Below, one piece after another: positions 1 to 7,646 of a stretch of 64,000 bases of DNA. The notes below the pieces were generated by a model. The model searched no databases. It saw only the letters and a program-made list of their open reading frames with translations, and had not been told where the DNA came from. The position numbers and the translations under genes are program-made. The stretch spans positions 496,001 to 560,000 of the forward strand of contig CAWGQC010000004.1 of NCBI GenBank assembly GCA_963824645.1. Reading direction: 5' to 3'. The first letter of the stretch is position 1. Each line of letters begins with the position of its first letter. The DNA comes from Bog-756 sp963824645. Its GTDB lineage: Bacteria; Actinomycetota; Acidimicrobiia; Acidimicrobiales; RAAP-2.

Positions 1-284
1 GGTGCGATGACGAACCTGCATCCGAAAGCCCGCAGGTCGGTAGCGGCCGACAATGCCGGACGAAGGTGCAGTCCGAGTACAGAGACTTCATCCCCCACCC
101 GAGATTCTGAGCTGAGCTCGTCAACGGTCACGAAGTGACGGAGACCGAGACTGTCCGTTGCCAGCCAGTGATGACTACCGAACCCAAGGGGGCGATATTC
201 GAGCGAATCCACACTGACGCCCCAGGCTTGTCCGATCACCTCCCCCAAATCGCCAGTAGAGAGACCAGTGGGCGGGGTCAGCAC
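1..284 (-). CDS. Aminoglycoside/spectinomycin phosphotransferase-like protein, N-terminal part (cut by window start)
   Basis: Reading the minus strand from a GTG at 284 gives an unbroken frame to the window edge. It begins VLTPPTGLSTGDLGEVIGQ and continues with LEYRPLGFGSHHW, ATDSLGLRHFVTVDEL and a DLRAFGCRFVIA stretch. This is the N-terminal lobe pattern of the APH/choline-kinase-like phosphotransferase family: a nucleotide-binding beta-hairpin with GFGSHHW, followed by the strand that normally ends in a lysine or VDD motif. The catalytic H-x-D and DFG-like motifs would lie outside the window, so activity cannot be judged. It is divergent from the oxidoreductase at 376. The GTG start is the only early start in frame before the homology. 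The substrate is unknown; many members are not resistance enzymes. Confidence 0.6.
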   Translation of the reverse strand, partial: MLTPPTGLSTGDLGEVIGQAWGVSVDSLEYRPLGFGSHHWLATDSLGLRHFVTVDELSSESRVGDEVSVLGLHLRPALSAATDLRAFGCRFVIA

Positions 285-375
285 AGGTGGAGCCTAATTG
301 TGGTTGCCGAGGGAGAAGGATCCTCGTCTTCGGGCCGCCAGGCGCCGGAATCGCCCCCATGGGAAACTGACGCCC

Positions 376-1242
376 ATGGACATTGGCGTGGCGTACCCGC
401 AGACCGAGACTCGAGGCGATCCCACCGCGGTCCGGCGATTTGGGAGAGCGGTCGAGGACCTGGGTTTCGACCACCTGTTGGCCTACGACCACGTACTCGG
501 GGCCGTCCACGCCGATCGGACGCCTCCACTCATGGGCCCCTATACGGAACACGATCCGTTCCACGACCCATTCGTGATGTTCGGCTATCTGGCCGGCATC
601 ACCGAGCGCATCCGCTTCGTAACCGGAATATTGGTTCTGCCGCAACGCCAGACAGCGCTGGTGGCACGGCAGGCAACTGACGTCGATCTCCTATCGGACG
701 GTCGACTGCGGCTGGGGGTGGGGGTGGGCTGGAACCACGTCGAGTACGAGGCCCTGGGAGAGGACTTCCACACTCGTGGCGCTCGGCAGGAGGAGCAGAT
801 CGATTTACTCCGTCGGCTGTTCACCGAGCCTGTCGTCGATTTCACGGGGCGCTTCGACCGGGTTGACCGGGCCGCACTCGTACCCAAGCCCACCCGCTCC
901 ATTCCCATGTGGCTGGGTGGATCCGGGCAGAAGGCGTTTGACCGGGCTGCTCGGATGGGGGACGGCTTCATCTTCTTCGGCGGCCCTGTCGACGATGCCA
1001 TCGAAGGCTGGACCCGCCAGCGCCAGCAGGTGGCCGACCTCGGTCGGTCGATCGACGCATTCGGCGGAGAGTATGTTTCGCTGAGCGGGGCCGACCTGGG
1101 CCAGTTGACCAGGGAGATCGATGCCTGGCGGGCTGCCGGGGGGACGCACGTCACGGTGGTCACCATGGGCCTCGGTCTCGACTCTATCGATGCCCACATC
1201 GACTACCTGGTCTCGCTGGCGGACCGGCTGAAGTTGTCATAG
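376..1242 (+). CDS. LLM-class F420-dependent oxidoreductase (luciferase-like)
   Basis: The 288-residue protein starts MDIGVAYPQTETRGDP and has the TIM-barrel pattern of bacterial luciferase-like monooxygenases. An N-terminal strand is followed by LGFDHLLAYDHVLG, the RIRFVTGILVLPQRQ segment, LLSDGRLRLGVGVGWNHVEYEALG, and PTRSIPMWLGGSGQKAFDRAARMGDG. This arrangement is typical of the F420-dependent subgroup common in actinobacteria, which oxidises or reduces small organic substrates with coenzyme F420. The real start is taken at 376 because upstream codons read as out-of-family sequence. The substrate cannot be told. It is transcribed away from the partial phosphotransferase gene. Confidence 0.85.
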   Translation: MDIGVAYPQTETRGDPTAVRRFGRAVEDLGFDHLLAYDHVLGAVHADRTPPLMGPYTEHDPFHDPFVMFGYLAGITERIRFVTGILVLPQRQTALVARQATDVDLLSDGRLRLGVGVGWNHVEYEALGEDFHTRGARQEEQIDLLRRLFTEPVVDFTGRFDRVDRAALVPKPTRSIPMWLGGSGQKAFDRAARMGDGFIFFGGPVDDAIEGWTRQRQQVADLGRSIDAFGGEYVSLSGADLGQLTREIDAWRAAGGTHVTVVTMGLGLDSIDAHIDYLVSLADRLKLS

Positions 1243-1404
1243 CGGGCGGTGTGACGGTACCCGCCATCGCCCTTTTGCCGGTGCGATGATGGAGAGTCGG
1301 CCATCGGGTATCGAACCGGCCGTATCCGGGACTACCGACGCCGGTGCAGCCGGCGGTCAGGAGTCCTCGGCAGCCGACAAAGGGTCCACCCGTCCTCGGC
1401 AGCC

Positions 1405-1770
1405 TCACCCGTCGAGCAGATCAATAAGCCATCGGGGCCCTTTCACGTCCGCACCCAGGTTCTGGGCCCGCTGGCCCAAGGCGCGGTCGGCGGACACCAG
1501 AGTCACCGGGGTGTCGGCATCGGCAGCCGCGGCCACCAGGGCGTCGTCCCCGCTGCCCGAGGCATGCACGACGGCGACGCCGTCGGCCGTCCCCGTCCCC
1601 ATGCCACCACGAGCAGCCCCTTCCAGCACCACGACAACCGGTCCGGCGAGCCGACCCGCCGCTGCCGCGGCACGGACCTGTTCGACGAAGGCGCGGGCCG
1701 CCCCTGGTCGATCCCGCCACCAGCCGTTGGGCCGGGATCCCACCACGTTGGCTGCGTCGATGAGGAGCAT
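1405..1770 (-). CDS. NYN/PIN-like domain protein (putative RNase, YacP-type)
   Basis: The 121-residue product starts MLLIDAANVVGSRPNGWWRD and carries the acidic pattern of NYN (Nedd4-BP1/YacP) nucleases: D in LLIDAAN near the N-terminus, GSGDDALV in the middle, and VTLVSADRALGQRA toward the end. These aspartates form the metal-binding site in the PIN-like fold. The frame could start 13 codons earlier at 1809, but the family begins at the hydrophobic strand LLIDAANV, so 1770 is preferred. It lies alone between two plus-strand genes. Its RNA target is unknown. Confidence 0.7.
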   Translation of the reverse strand: MLLIDAANVVGSRPNGWWRDRPGAARAFVEQVRAAAAAGRLAGPVVVVLEGAARGGMGTGTADGVAVVHASGSGDDALVAAAADADTPVTLVSADRALGQRAQNLGADVKGPRWLIDLLDG

Positions 1771-1913
1771 TGCCCCAGTATCACCGGCCCGGCCACGAAG
1801 GTCGGCCACGGCACACCTATGGGCTCATCGGCCACAAACGCCGACCGGGACTCAAACCGGGGGAAAATGATCCCGAAGCTACGCTCATGCCTCCGGCGTG
1901 AACGGGGGATCGC

Positions 1914-2211
1914 GTGTCATATCAGGGACCTACGCGGCAAGAATGTCGGGAAAAGCTCGACGCCCTCGACGGGGCACTGGTCCGGGTGTTGGCCAGAAGG
2001 TCCCAGGTCATCACGGATGTCATCCGATACAAGAGGGCCCACTCGATGGCTGTCGTCGATCGAGGACGTGAGGAAGAGGATGCTGGCCGGCATCCAGGCC
2101 GTGGCCGGTACAGAGGGCCTCGATCCTCGAATCGCCCGTCAGGTCCTGCGATCGGTCAGCGACGCCTTCACACTGCTCGAAGTCGAGGAGCTTGGGCCCG
2201 ATCCCGCCTGA
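1914..2211 (+). pseudogene. Chorismate mutase (AroQ type), split by one frameshift
   Basis: A GTG start at 1914 gives SYQGPTRQECREKLDALDG, VRVLARRSQVITDVIRYK and HSMAVVDRGREE, the first two helices of an AroQ chorismate mutase. The frame then drifts, while the +1 frame from about 2078 reads RMLAGIQAVAGTEGLDP and RQVLRSVSDAFTLLEVEEL, the third helix. One surplus base in the GAGGAAGAGG stretch at 2070-2079 joins the two halves into a normal protein of about 98 residues. AroQ enzymes convert chorismate to prephenate for Phe/Tyr synthesis and need residues from all three helices, so as written the product would be inactive. Either the gene is broken or the base is a sequencing error in a purine run. 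Confidence 0.7.
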
Positions 2212-2315
2212 GCGGGCTGATGCCCTCCCGTCGATGCGGGAGGTATGTGCCGATCCAGCCGACGGGTTTCCCGGTCAGCGGTAGGGACTCAGGTTCGTAG
2301 CCGCTACGCAGCTGG

Positions 2316-2984
2316 CTACGGCGAGTCCGGATCGACGTTCTGTCGGCGGGTGAAGGTGACGTGGATGACGCCACTCGGAGCGCTGACGGCATCGGTGACG
2401 AACCGCTGTTCCAGTCCCTCGAGCCCGTGCCACAGCGGCTCTCCGCGCCCCAGGACGATAGGGACGATCACGATGTGCATGTGGTCGATCAGATCGGCGG
2501 CGAGGAATTGGCGGACGGTCGCGGGACCTCCGCCGATGCGCACGTCCAGTCCGCCGGCGGCCTCCTGGGCACGCTCCAGAGCCTCGGCCGGACCGGCGTC
2601 GATGAAGTGGAAGGTCGTCCCGCCCTCCATGTACAGGGATGGCCTCACATGGTGGGTGAGGACGAACACCGGGGTGTGGAAGACGGGGTCGTCTCCCCAC
2701 CAGCCCTTCCACTCCTCATCGGCCCAGGGGCCGCGTTGCGGTCCGAATTTGTTGCGGCCCATGATCTCGGCGCCGATGCCGGGCCTCCAATTGCTGGCGA
2801 AGGCCTCGTCGGTACCGGTGCTTCCGCCCGACTCTCCGTGCATTTCGCGGAGCGTGCGGGTGCCGGTGAACCATTCCATGAGCCTGCCTCCGGCGTGCCC
2901 GAAAGGCTGTTCGACGCTCTGTCCCTCGCCGGTGGCGAAACCGTCCAGCGAAACAGAGAAGTTGTGGACACGGACCAGTGGCAT
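2316..2984 (-). CDS. DHFR-like reductase (RibD C-terminal domain family)
   Basis: The 222-residue product starts MPLVRVHNFSVSLDGFATGEG, the usual first strand and SLDG motif of the RibD-C/dihydrofolate reductase-like family. Later come the VRIGGGPATVRQFLAADLID cofactor-binding loop and the IVPIVLGRGEPLW segment. Members bind NAD(P)H and reduce pterin-like or other small carbonyl substrates; most actinobacterial copies have no known substrate. The start at 2984 was chosen because it opens directly on the conserved first strand, whereas the extra upstream 21 codons are not family-like. A second relative lies at 30798-31397. It faces the chorismate mutase gene with about 100 bases between their ends. 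Confidence 0.8.
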   Translation of the reverse strand: MPLVRVHNFSVSLDGFATGEGQSVEQPFGHAGGRLMEWFTGTRTLREMHGESGGSTGTDEAFASNWRPGIGAEIMGRNKFGPQRGPWADEEWKGWWGDDPVFHTPVFVLTHHVRPSLYMEGGTTFHFIDAGPAEALERAQEAAGGLDVRIGGGPATVRQFLAADLIDHMHIVIVPIVLGRGEPLWHGLEGLEQRFVTDAVSAPSGVIHVTFTRRQNVDPDSP

Positions 2985-3433
2985 GTGTGGAGACACTCCA
3001 TGGAGACTCGATGGGGAACGGGATGTGTGGCAGTCCGGCCTCGCCATTCCGGTAGTCGGCGGATCGAGGACCAGCCCTACCTTTGATCAACGGCGACCGA
3101 TCGAGCAAGTGCTCAGGTGAGGAGGCCACCGGCCCACTGAGCCGGTCCCAGACATACCCAACGCCCGGGCCGAGGCACACGCCCGGCTCACACCCGGGAG
3201 GACGATCGGTAGTGGCCGGGGATAGGCAACGGTTGGGCCGGGCGAAGCGCTCCCCCGTGCCATGAGGCGCATCAGGGGGCTAGCCGCTCCCGACGCCGAC
3301 CCAACCGTGGCCGGGACCTGCTGTTGATCAGAGGAGCCAGGTCCGTTCGGTCAAATCGGGCCATCAGGCTGTGTCCTCTATACAGTCATCGCCGGTCAGC
3401 AGATTCAGGGCTTCGGTTAACTTCCGGTGACAA
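2985..3433. other. Intergenic stretch without a recognised gene
   Basis: About 450 bases separate the start of the DHFR-like gene from the coiled-coil membrane protein. Short open frames exist on both strands but none has recognisable motifs or a convincing ribosome site. The stretch presumably holds the two divergent promoters. Confidence 0.4.
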
Positions 3434-4042
3434 ATGCCGATTCACACCGGCATGACGGTGCCGCCGCTGCCCAGCATGGGACCATATCTACGCATGGTTT
3501 CGGACAAGGGCGGAGCAACGGTGGTCGCCGACCCGGCGTTGGCCGAACCGGAAGCCATCCCCCACGAGGTGGGCGAGACGGGCCGCCCCGGTCACCCCTG
3601 GCGATGGGTCATCGCCACAGTGGCGGTGACATTGGCAGTGGTTACGGCCCTGGTGGGCTACGTGGCCGTCAACGAAACCCACATTAATACTCAATTCGAC
3701 CAGGCCCACGGAGCGTTGGACGTCACGCGAAGTCGGGTGGACATCACTTTGGTCGATCTGGCCGCCGTGCGCCGCCAGCTCGGGGTGGTGAACAGTCAGG
3801 TGAGCGCCACCTCGGCGGCACTGGCCCAGGACACGGCCCAGCTCCAGGGGGTGCAAAAGGCGCTGGCCAGCGCTCAGGTGAACGTCACCGATCGGACGTC
3901 GACCATCAATGACCTGCATGCCTGCCTGGCCGGCGTCGAGCAGGCACTCAATGCCTTGGCCGTGGGTGACCAAACCCATGCCATCGATGCCCTCAATGCG
4001 GTGTCCTCGAGCTGCGCCGGCGCGGTGGCCATCGGTGGTTAG
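3434..4042 (+). CDS. Single-pass membrane protein with periplasmic/extracellular coiled coil (partner of the GH43 protein)
   Basis: The 202-residue protein has a hydrophilic N-terminus of about 55 residues, one membrane helix (VIATVAVTLAVVTALVGYVA) and an outward coiled-coil region rich in A, L, Q, V and D to about residue 165. It ends in a short block with two cysteines (HACLAG and SSSCAG). There is no catalytic domain. The next gene begins 8 bases before this one ends and encodes a protein with the same plan (membrane helix, coiled coil, paired cysteines) plus a glycosidase domain. The two are probably duplicated relatives that may associate through the coiled coils. The start could instead be ATG 3452 or 3494. 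Confidence 0.65.
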   Translation: MPIHTGMTVPPLPSMGPYLRMVSDKGGATVVADPALAEPEAIPHEVGETGRPGHPWRWVIATVAVTLAVVTALVGYVAVNETHINTQFDQAHGALDVTRSRVDITLVDLAAVRRQLGVVNSQVSATSAALAQDTAQLQGVQKALASAQVNVTDRTSTINDLHACLAGVEQALNALAVGDQTHAIDALNAVSSSCAGAVAIGG

Positions 4043-5366
4043 TCCGAAATTGTCGAGGATCTGCACTGCGGCCGTGGTGATGGCGGCTCTGGCTGCCGTG
4101 GCGACGGTGGCGGTGACGACCGACGTCCACGCCCACGCCCGGGACCGCCATGAGCAGGCAGAACTGACGGCCGCCCGCCGGCACCTATCGGCCTCACGGT
4201 TCGACCTGGCCGCAACCACCTACGACAAGGCCCTCACCACCAATCGGCGGGTCGCCCTCCAGGCCTCGGTGACCTCGACCCGCTCCCAGCTGGCCACCGT
4301 CGAACAGGCGCTGGCGGCCAACGATGCCGACCTGCTCTTCCAGGGAGCCAGTATCGGAACCCTCGAGAACTGCCTCGGTGGAGTACAAAGCTCGTACCAG
4401 CAGATCGCGGCCCATAACAACACCCTGGCGGCCGAAGACATCTCCGCGTCCTCGCCCGCCTGTTTGTCGTTGGCCGGCGGTACCACCAGTGGCCTGGTCT
4501 ACCCATTTGATTTTCCCGACCCCGACGTGCTTCTGGTGGGTGACACCTATTACGCCTACGCCACCAACTCGGTGGCCGGCAACATCCAAATCATCCAGTC
4601 GACCAACCTGACCAACTGGACAGCGGTGGGAAATGCACTACCCAGTCTTCCCTCCTGGGCCACCCCCGACGCCACCTGGGCACCGGAAGTGGCCCACATC
4701 GGGGCCGGCTATGTCCTCTACTACGCGGCTGAGGTGGCCGGTCCGGGAGGGGGCGAGGAGTGTGTTTCGGTGGCTACCGCCTCCCAACCACAGGGACCGT
4801 TCGTCGACAGTTCGACCGCCCCGCTGGCCTGCCAGCCGTCCTTGGGAGGATCACTCGACCCCTTTCCCTTCATCGACACCGACGGGAGCATCTATCTGGT
4901 GTGGAAATCGAATGGAGGAACCGGGCCGGCCACGATCTGGTCCGAACAGCTCAACTCGTCGGGGACCGCCTTCTCGCCCCATGCCACCCCGTCCCAGCTG
5001 CTCGTGCCCAATCAAGGTTGGGAATCGGGAGTGGTCGAAGCCCCCGATCTCGTTACTAGCGGAGGGCGCTACTTCCTCTTCTACTCCGGCAACCAGTGGA
5101 ATAGCGCCAATTATGCGGTCGGCGCGGCCACCTGCACCGGCCCGCTCGGCCCGTGCACCAAGTCATTGTCTCAACCCATCCTGGCCAGTGGCCCGGGTCT
5201 GGAAGGCCCGGGCGGTGAATCGATATTTACTGATACCTCGGGGTCCTACTGGATGGCATTCGACGCCTGGGTGCCGGGGGCGGTCGGCTATCCGCACAGT
5301 CGTGATCTCTACCTGCTGCCGTTGAACCTCTCCGGTGCCACCCCCACCGTCGGCCCCGCCACTTAG
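4035..5366 (+). CDS. Membrane-anchored glycoside hydrolase family 43-like protein
   Basis: The 443-residue product opens with GTG at 4035, overlapping the previous stop codon, so translation is probably coupled. A signal-anchor helix (ICTAAVVMAALAAVATVAV) is followed by about 100 residues of coiled coil with a cysteine pair, then from about residue 155 a five-bladed GH43-type domain. The three acidic residues of the family can be placed: the base in FDFPDPDVLLVGDTYYAYAT, the pKa-tuning D in LDPFPFIDTDGSIYLVWKS, and the acid E in SGVVEAPDLVTSGGRYFLFY. GH43 enzymes cut arabinan, xylan or related side chains. The anchor suggests that it works at the cell surface. The substrate cannot be read from sequence. 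Confidence 0.8.
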   Translation: MVSPKLSRICTAAVVMAALAAVATVAVTTDVHAHARDRHEQAELTAARRHLSASRFDLAATTYDKALTTNRRVALQASVTSTRSQLATVEQALAANDADLLFQGASIGTLENCLGGVQSSYQQIAAHNNTLAAEDISASSPACLSLAGGTTSGLVYPFDFPDPDVLLVGDTYYAYATNSVAGNIQIIQSTNLTNWTAVGNALPSLPSWATPDATWAPEVAHIGAGYVLYYAAEVAGPGGGEECVSVATASQPQGPFVDSSTAPLACQPSLGGSLDPFPFIDTDGSIYLVWKSNGGTGPATIWSEQLNSSGTAFSPHATPSQLLVPNQGWESGVVEAPDLVTSGGRYFLFYSGNQWNSANYAVGAATCTGPLGPCTKSLSQPILASGPGLEGPGGESIFTDTSGSYWMAFDAWVPGAVGYPHSRDLYLLPLNLSGATPTVGPAT

Positions 5367-5418
5367 ACGTCACTGCTGAAGGAACGCGGGCGGCCAGCAC
5401 CCCTCCGGAAAGGTTGTC

Positions 5419-6936
5419 TCAGGAGGGCGAGAAGCGCTCCCGGAGCTCGAACTTGAGGACCTTGCCCGCCGGGTTCCTGGGCAGGATGTCGACGACCTCG
5501 ATGCGGGTGGGCAGCTTGTAGCGGGCTAGACGCTCGCCGGCGAAATCCCGGAGGTCCTCGAGGGTGGGCGCCGCGCCCTGATGGACGACGACCACGGCCA
5601 CCACCGCCTCGCCCCAGCGGTCGTCGGGAAGTCCGATGACGGCTACGTCGGCCACGTCCGGGTGGTCGTGGAGGACGCTCTCGACCTCGGCGGGGTAGAC
5701 GTTCTCCCCTCCCGTGATGATCATGTCCTTGACCCGGTCGGCGATGAAGAGGAACCCGTCCTCGTCGAGGTATCCGACATCGCCGGTATGGAACCAGCCG
5801 GCGGGGTCGATGGCCTCCGCAGTGGCCTCGGGCCGGCGCCAGTACCCCTTCATCACGTTCGGTCCCCGGTAGCAGACTTCGCCGTTGGTCCGGGGCACGG
5901 TGATCGACCGGCCGTTCTCGTCGATGATGCGGATCTCGCCGAACAACGGTGCCTTGCCGGCAGACCCCAGCTTGGCCAACGACCACTCGGGGGACAGGAA
6001 GCTCACCATGGGGGACGTCTCGGTAAGTCCATAGCCCTGGTTGATGGGCACGCCCCTGCCGTTGAACAGCTTGATGAGCGGCTCGGGCACCGGTGCGCCG
6101 CCGCACACCAGGGTCCGCACGGTGGTGAGGTCGGACTGGTCGAAGCCGGGCACCTGGCTCATGAACAGGAACATGGCCGGCACCCCGAACATGGTCGTCA
6201 CCCCGTAGCGGGCGATGTCCTCCACACAGGCCGCAGGGTCGAACATCCGGTGCAGCACGACCTCGGCCCCCTTCTGCCAGGCCAGCAGGGTGGTCACGTT
6301 GAGCCCGCCGATGTGGAAAAGGGGTGCGACGACCAGGGTGACGTCGTCTTCCAGGGCGTCGAACTGGAGCATGGCGTTGGTGTTGTTCCACCACAGGTTG
6401 GCGTGGGTGAGCATGGCCCCCTTGGGCAGCCCGGTGGTGCCCGAGGTGTACATGATGAGCGCCACTTCGTCGGAGTCGATGGGCTCGGGCCCCGACAGCG
6501 ACTGCCGCTCGCCGTGCAACGGCTCCCATCCGTCGGCCACAGCGTCCGAGAGGTAGCGCCGCACCGGCAGCTCGGCCCGCACCAACTCGGCTGCCGGTCG
6601 GTGGAGTTCGTCGGCCACGAGGGTGTGGATGCCGGCGTCGTTGACGATGAAGGCCAGCTCGGGACCGGTCAGTCGGAAGTTGAGGGGGACGAAGATGGCC
6701 CCCAGTCGGGCCGCGGCGAACAGCGTCTCGAAGTATGCGGGCTGGTTGAGCCCGAGGAAGGCCACCCGGTCACCGTGGCACACGCCGCCCCGCTGCAGCT
6801 CTACGGCCAGGGAGTCGATGCGCTCCAGCATCTCCCCATATGTCCAGGTGGTGCCCTCAAAGGTGAGGGCCCGTCGGTGGGGCGTGTTGGCCGCCCGTGC
6901 AGCGAACCAGTGGCCGAGGCTGAGGTCGGGGTCCAT
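5419..6936 (-). CDS. Acyl-CoA synthetase / fatty-acid-CoA ligase (AMP-binding enzyme)
   Basis: The 505-residue protein shows all core motifs of the ANL superfamily: the P-loop MYTSGTTGLPKGAMLTH, the NQGYGLTETSPM motif, the HTGDVGYLDEDGFLFIADR hinge, KDMIITGGENVYPAEVE, and the C-terminal lysine in ILPRNPAGKVLK. It activates a carboxylic acid with ATP and transfers the acyl group to CoA. Length and motif spacing match medium/long-chain acyl-CoA ligases used in lipid, sterol or aromatic acid breakdown. The gene faces the GH43 gene with about 50 bases between stops. A second ligase of the same class lies at 19953-21512. Confidence 0.9.
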   Translation of the reverse strand: MDPDLSLGHWFAARAANTPHRRALTFEGTTWTYGEMLERIDSLAVELQRGGVCHGDRVAFLGLNQPAYFETLFAAARLGAIFVPLNFRLTGPELAFIVNDAGIHTLVADELHRPAAELVRAELPVRRYLSDAVADGWEPLHGERQSLSGPEPIDSDEVALIMYTSGTTGLPKGAMLTHANLWWNNTNAMLQFDALEDDVTLVVAPLFHIGGLNVTTLLAWQKGAEVVLHRMFDPAACVEDIARYGVTTMFGVPAMFLFMSQVPGFDQSDLTTVRTLVCGGAPVPEPLIKLFNGRGVPINQGYGLTETSPMVSFLSPEWSLAKLGSAGKAPLFGEIRIIDENGRSITVPRTNGEVCYRGPNVMKGYWRRPEATAEAIDPAGWFHTGDVGYLDEDGFLFIADRVKDMIITGGENVYPAEVESVLHDHPDVADVAVIGLPDDRWGEAVVAVVVVHQGAAPTLEDLRDFAGERLARYKLPTRIEVVDILPRNPAGKVLKFELRERFSPS

Positions 6937-7078
6937 ACGATGACCGTACCGCTGTAGACCGGCCCGTGCCCCATGAATCTGGGTGGCACCGGGCGGGGGC
7001 GCAGCAACCGGGGCCGGCCCCGGAATCCGTGTCCATCCCCAGTGAGATCGGGCGTGGGTCAGATGGTGACCGCCGTCA

Positions 7079-7257
7079 CCGCTCGATTCGTCGGCGTCTG
7101 CTCGTCGCTGTGGTGAAGGCCGACGGCGGGGTGAGCGTGTCGAGGTGGTCGAGCTGATCGTCGCTCAGCTGTACGTGGTCGGCGGCGATGTTCTCCCCGA
7201 CCGGCGCGACCCGTTTGGGGCACGGGATCGGGGAGATGCCATCGTCCTGGGCGAGCT
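7079..7257 (-). pseudogene. Aldo/keto reductase C-terminal remnant
   Basis: On the minus strand the frame reads LAQDDGISPIPCPKRVAPVG, then GENIAADHVQLSDDQLDHLD and LTPPSAF before a stop. This is the well-known end of aldo/keto reductases (usually VLAQGDDIVPIPGTKR, then ENVAA, then a LDALTPP-like end). Nothing upstream matches the rest of the barrel. Homology stops exactly where a 24/25-bp direct repeat begins at 7257, so the gene was probably cut by a rearrangement or insertion and the front half lost. Confidence 0.6.
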
Positions 7258-7305
7258 GACCAGACGTGGGTTTCAGGCAATGACCAGATGTGGGTTTCCA
7301 GGCCA
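7257..7305. repeat. Tandem 24/25-bp direct repeat at the break of the aldo/keto reductase remnant
   Basis: Two copies beginning TGACCAGACGTGGGTTTC and TGACCAGATGTGGGTTTC stand head to tail and differ by one substitution and one extra base. They mark the point where the reductase homology ends. Short repeated ends of this sort are known for some insertion sequences, for example in the IS21 family, so this may be a solo end left by a lost element. That identification is a guess. Confidence 0.5.
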
Positions 7306-7646
7306 TGAGTTGCCACCCGGGCCGGGCCTGCGACGGCGGGCCTGGGTCCGGTGCCCCTCGGCGCACCTTCCGGGTCTCACCGTCACCCTGCGCAGTCGTA
7401 CCAACACAGAACGCGAAATATCTGTACAAAGAGGCTGGGCCCGTTTATGGTGCCACCGTCAAGGCAATATAAGGGGCCAAGGTCCGTCATTCGTTGTGCT
7501 CGGGTTCACCCGGCCCAGCGGGTGGGCGAAGTTGAGCCGGTGGAATAGCTCAACGGGGGAGTGTGGCAGGTAGTCGTTGGATCCTGCTGTCGCGCCACCA
7601 ACAGGCCGTTGCGCGAGCTCGACGTCACTAACGAGGAGAAACGCTC
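7306..7646. other. Upstream region of the giant adhesin-like gene
   Basis: No coding sequence is recognised in this 340-base stretch. Its right end carries the ribosome site GAGGAG a few bases before the ATG at 7647, and an A/T-richer patch around 7465-7480 could be part of a promoter. No clear sigma-factor boxes are claimed. Confidence 0.35.

Noticed and set aside
1243..1404. Possible terminator (GCGGG...CCCGC) after the first F420-type gene
   Set aside because: The stem is only five bases with a long loop and no T run; it is too weak to list as a feature.
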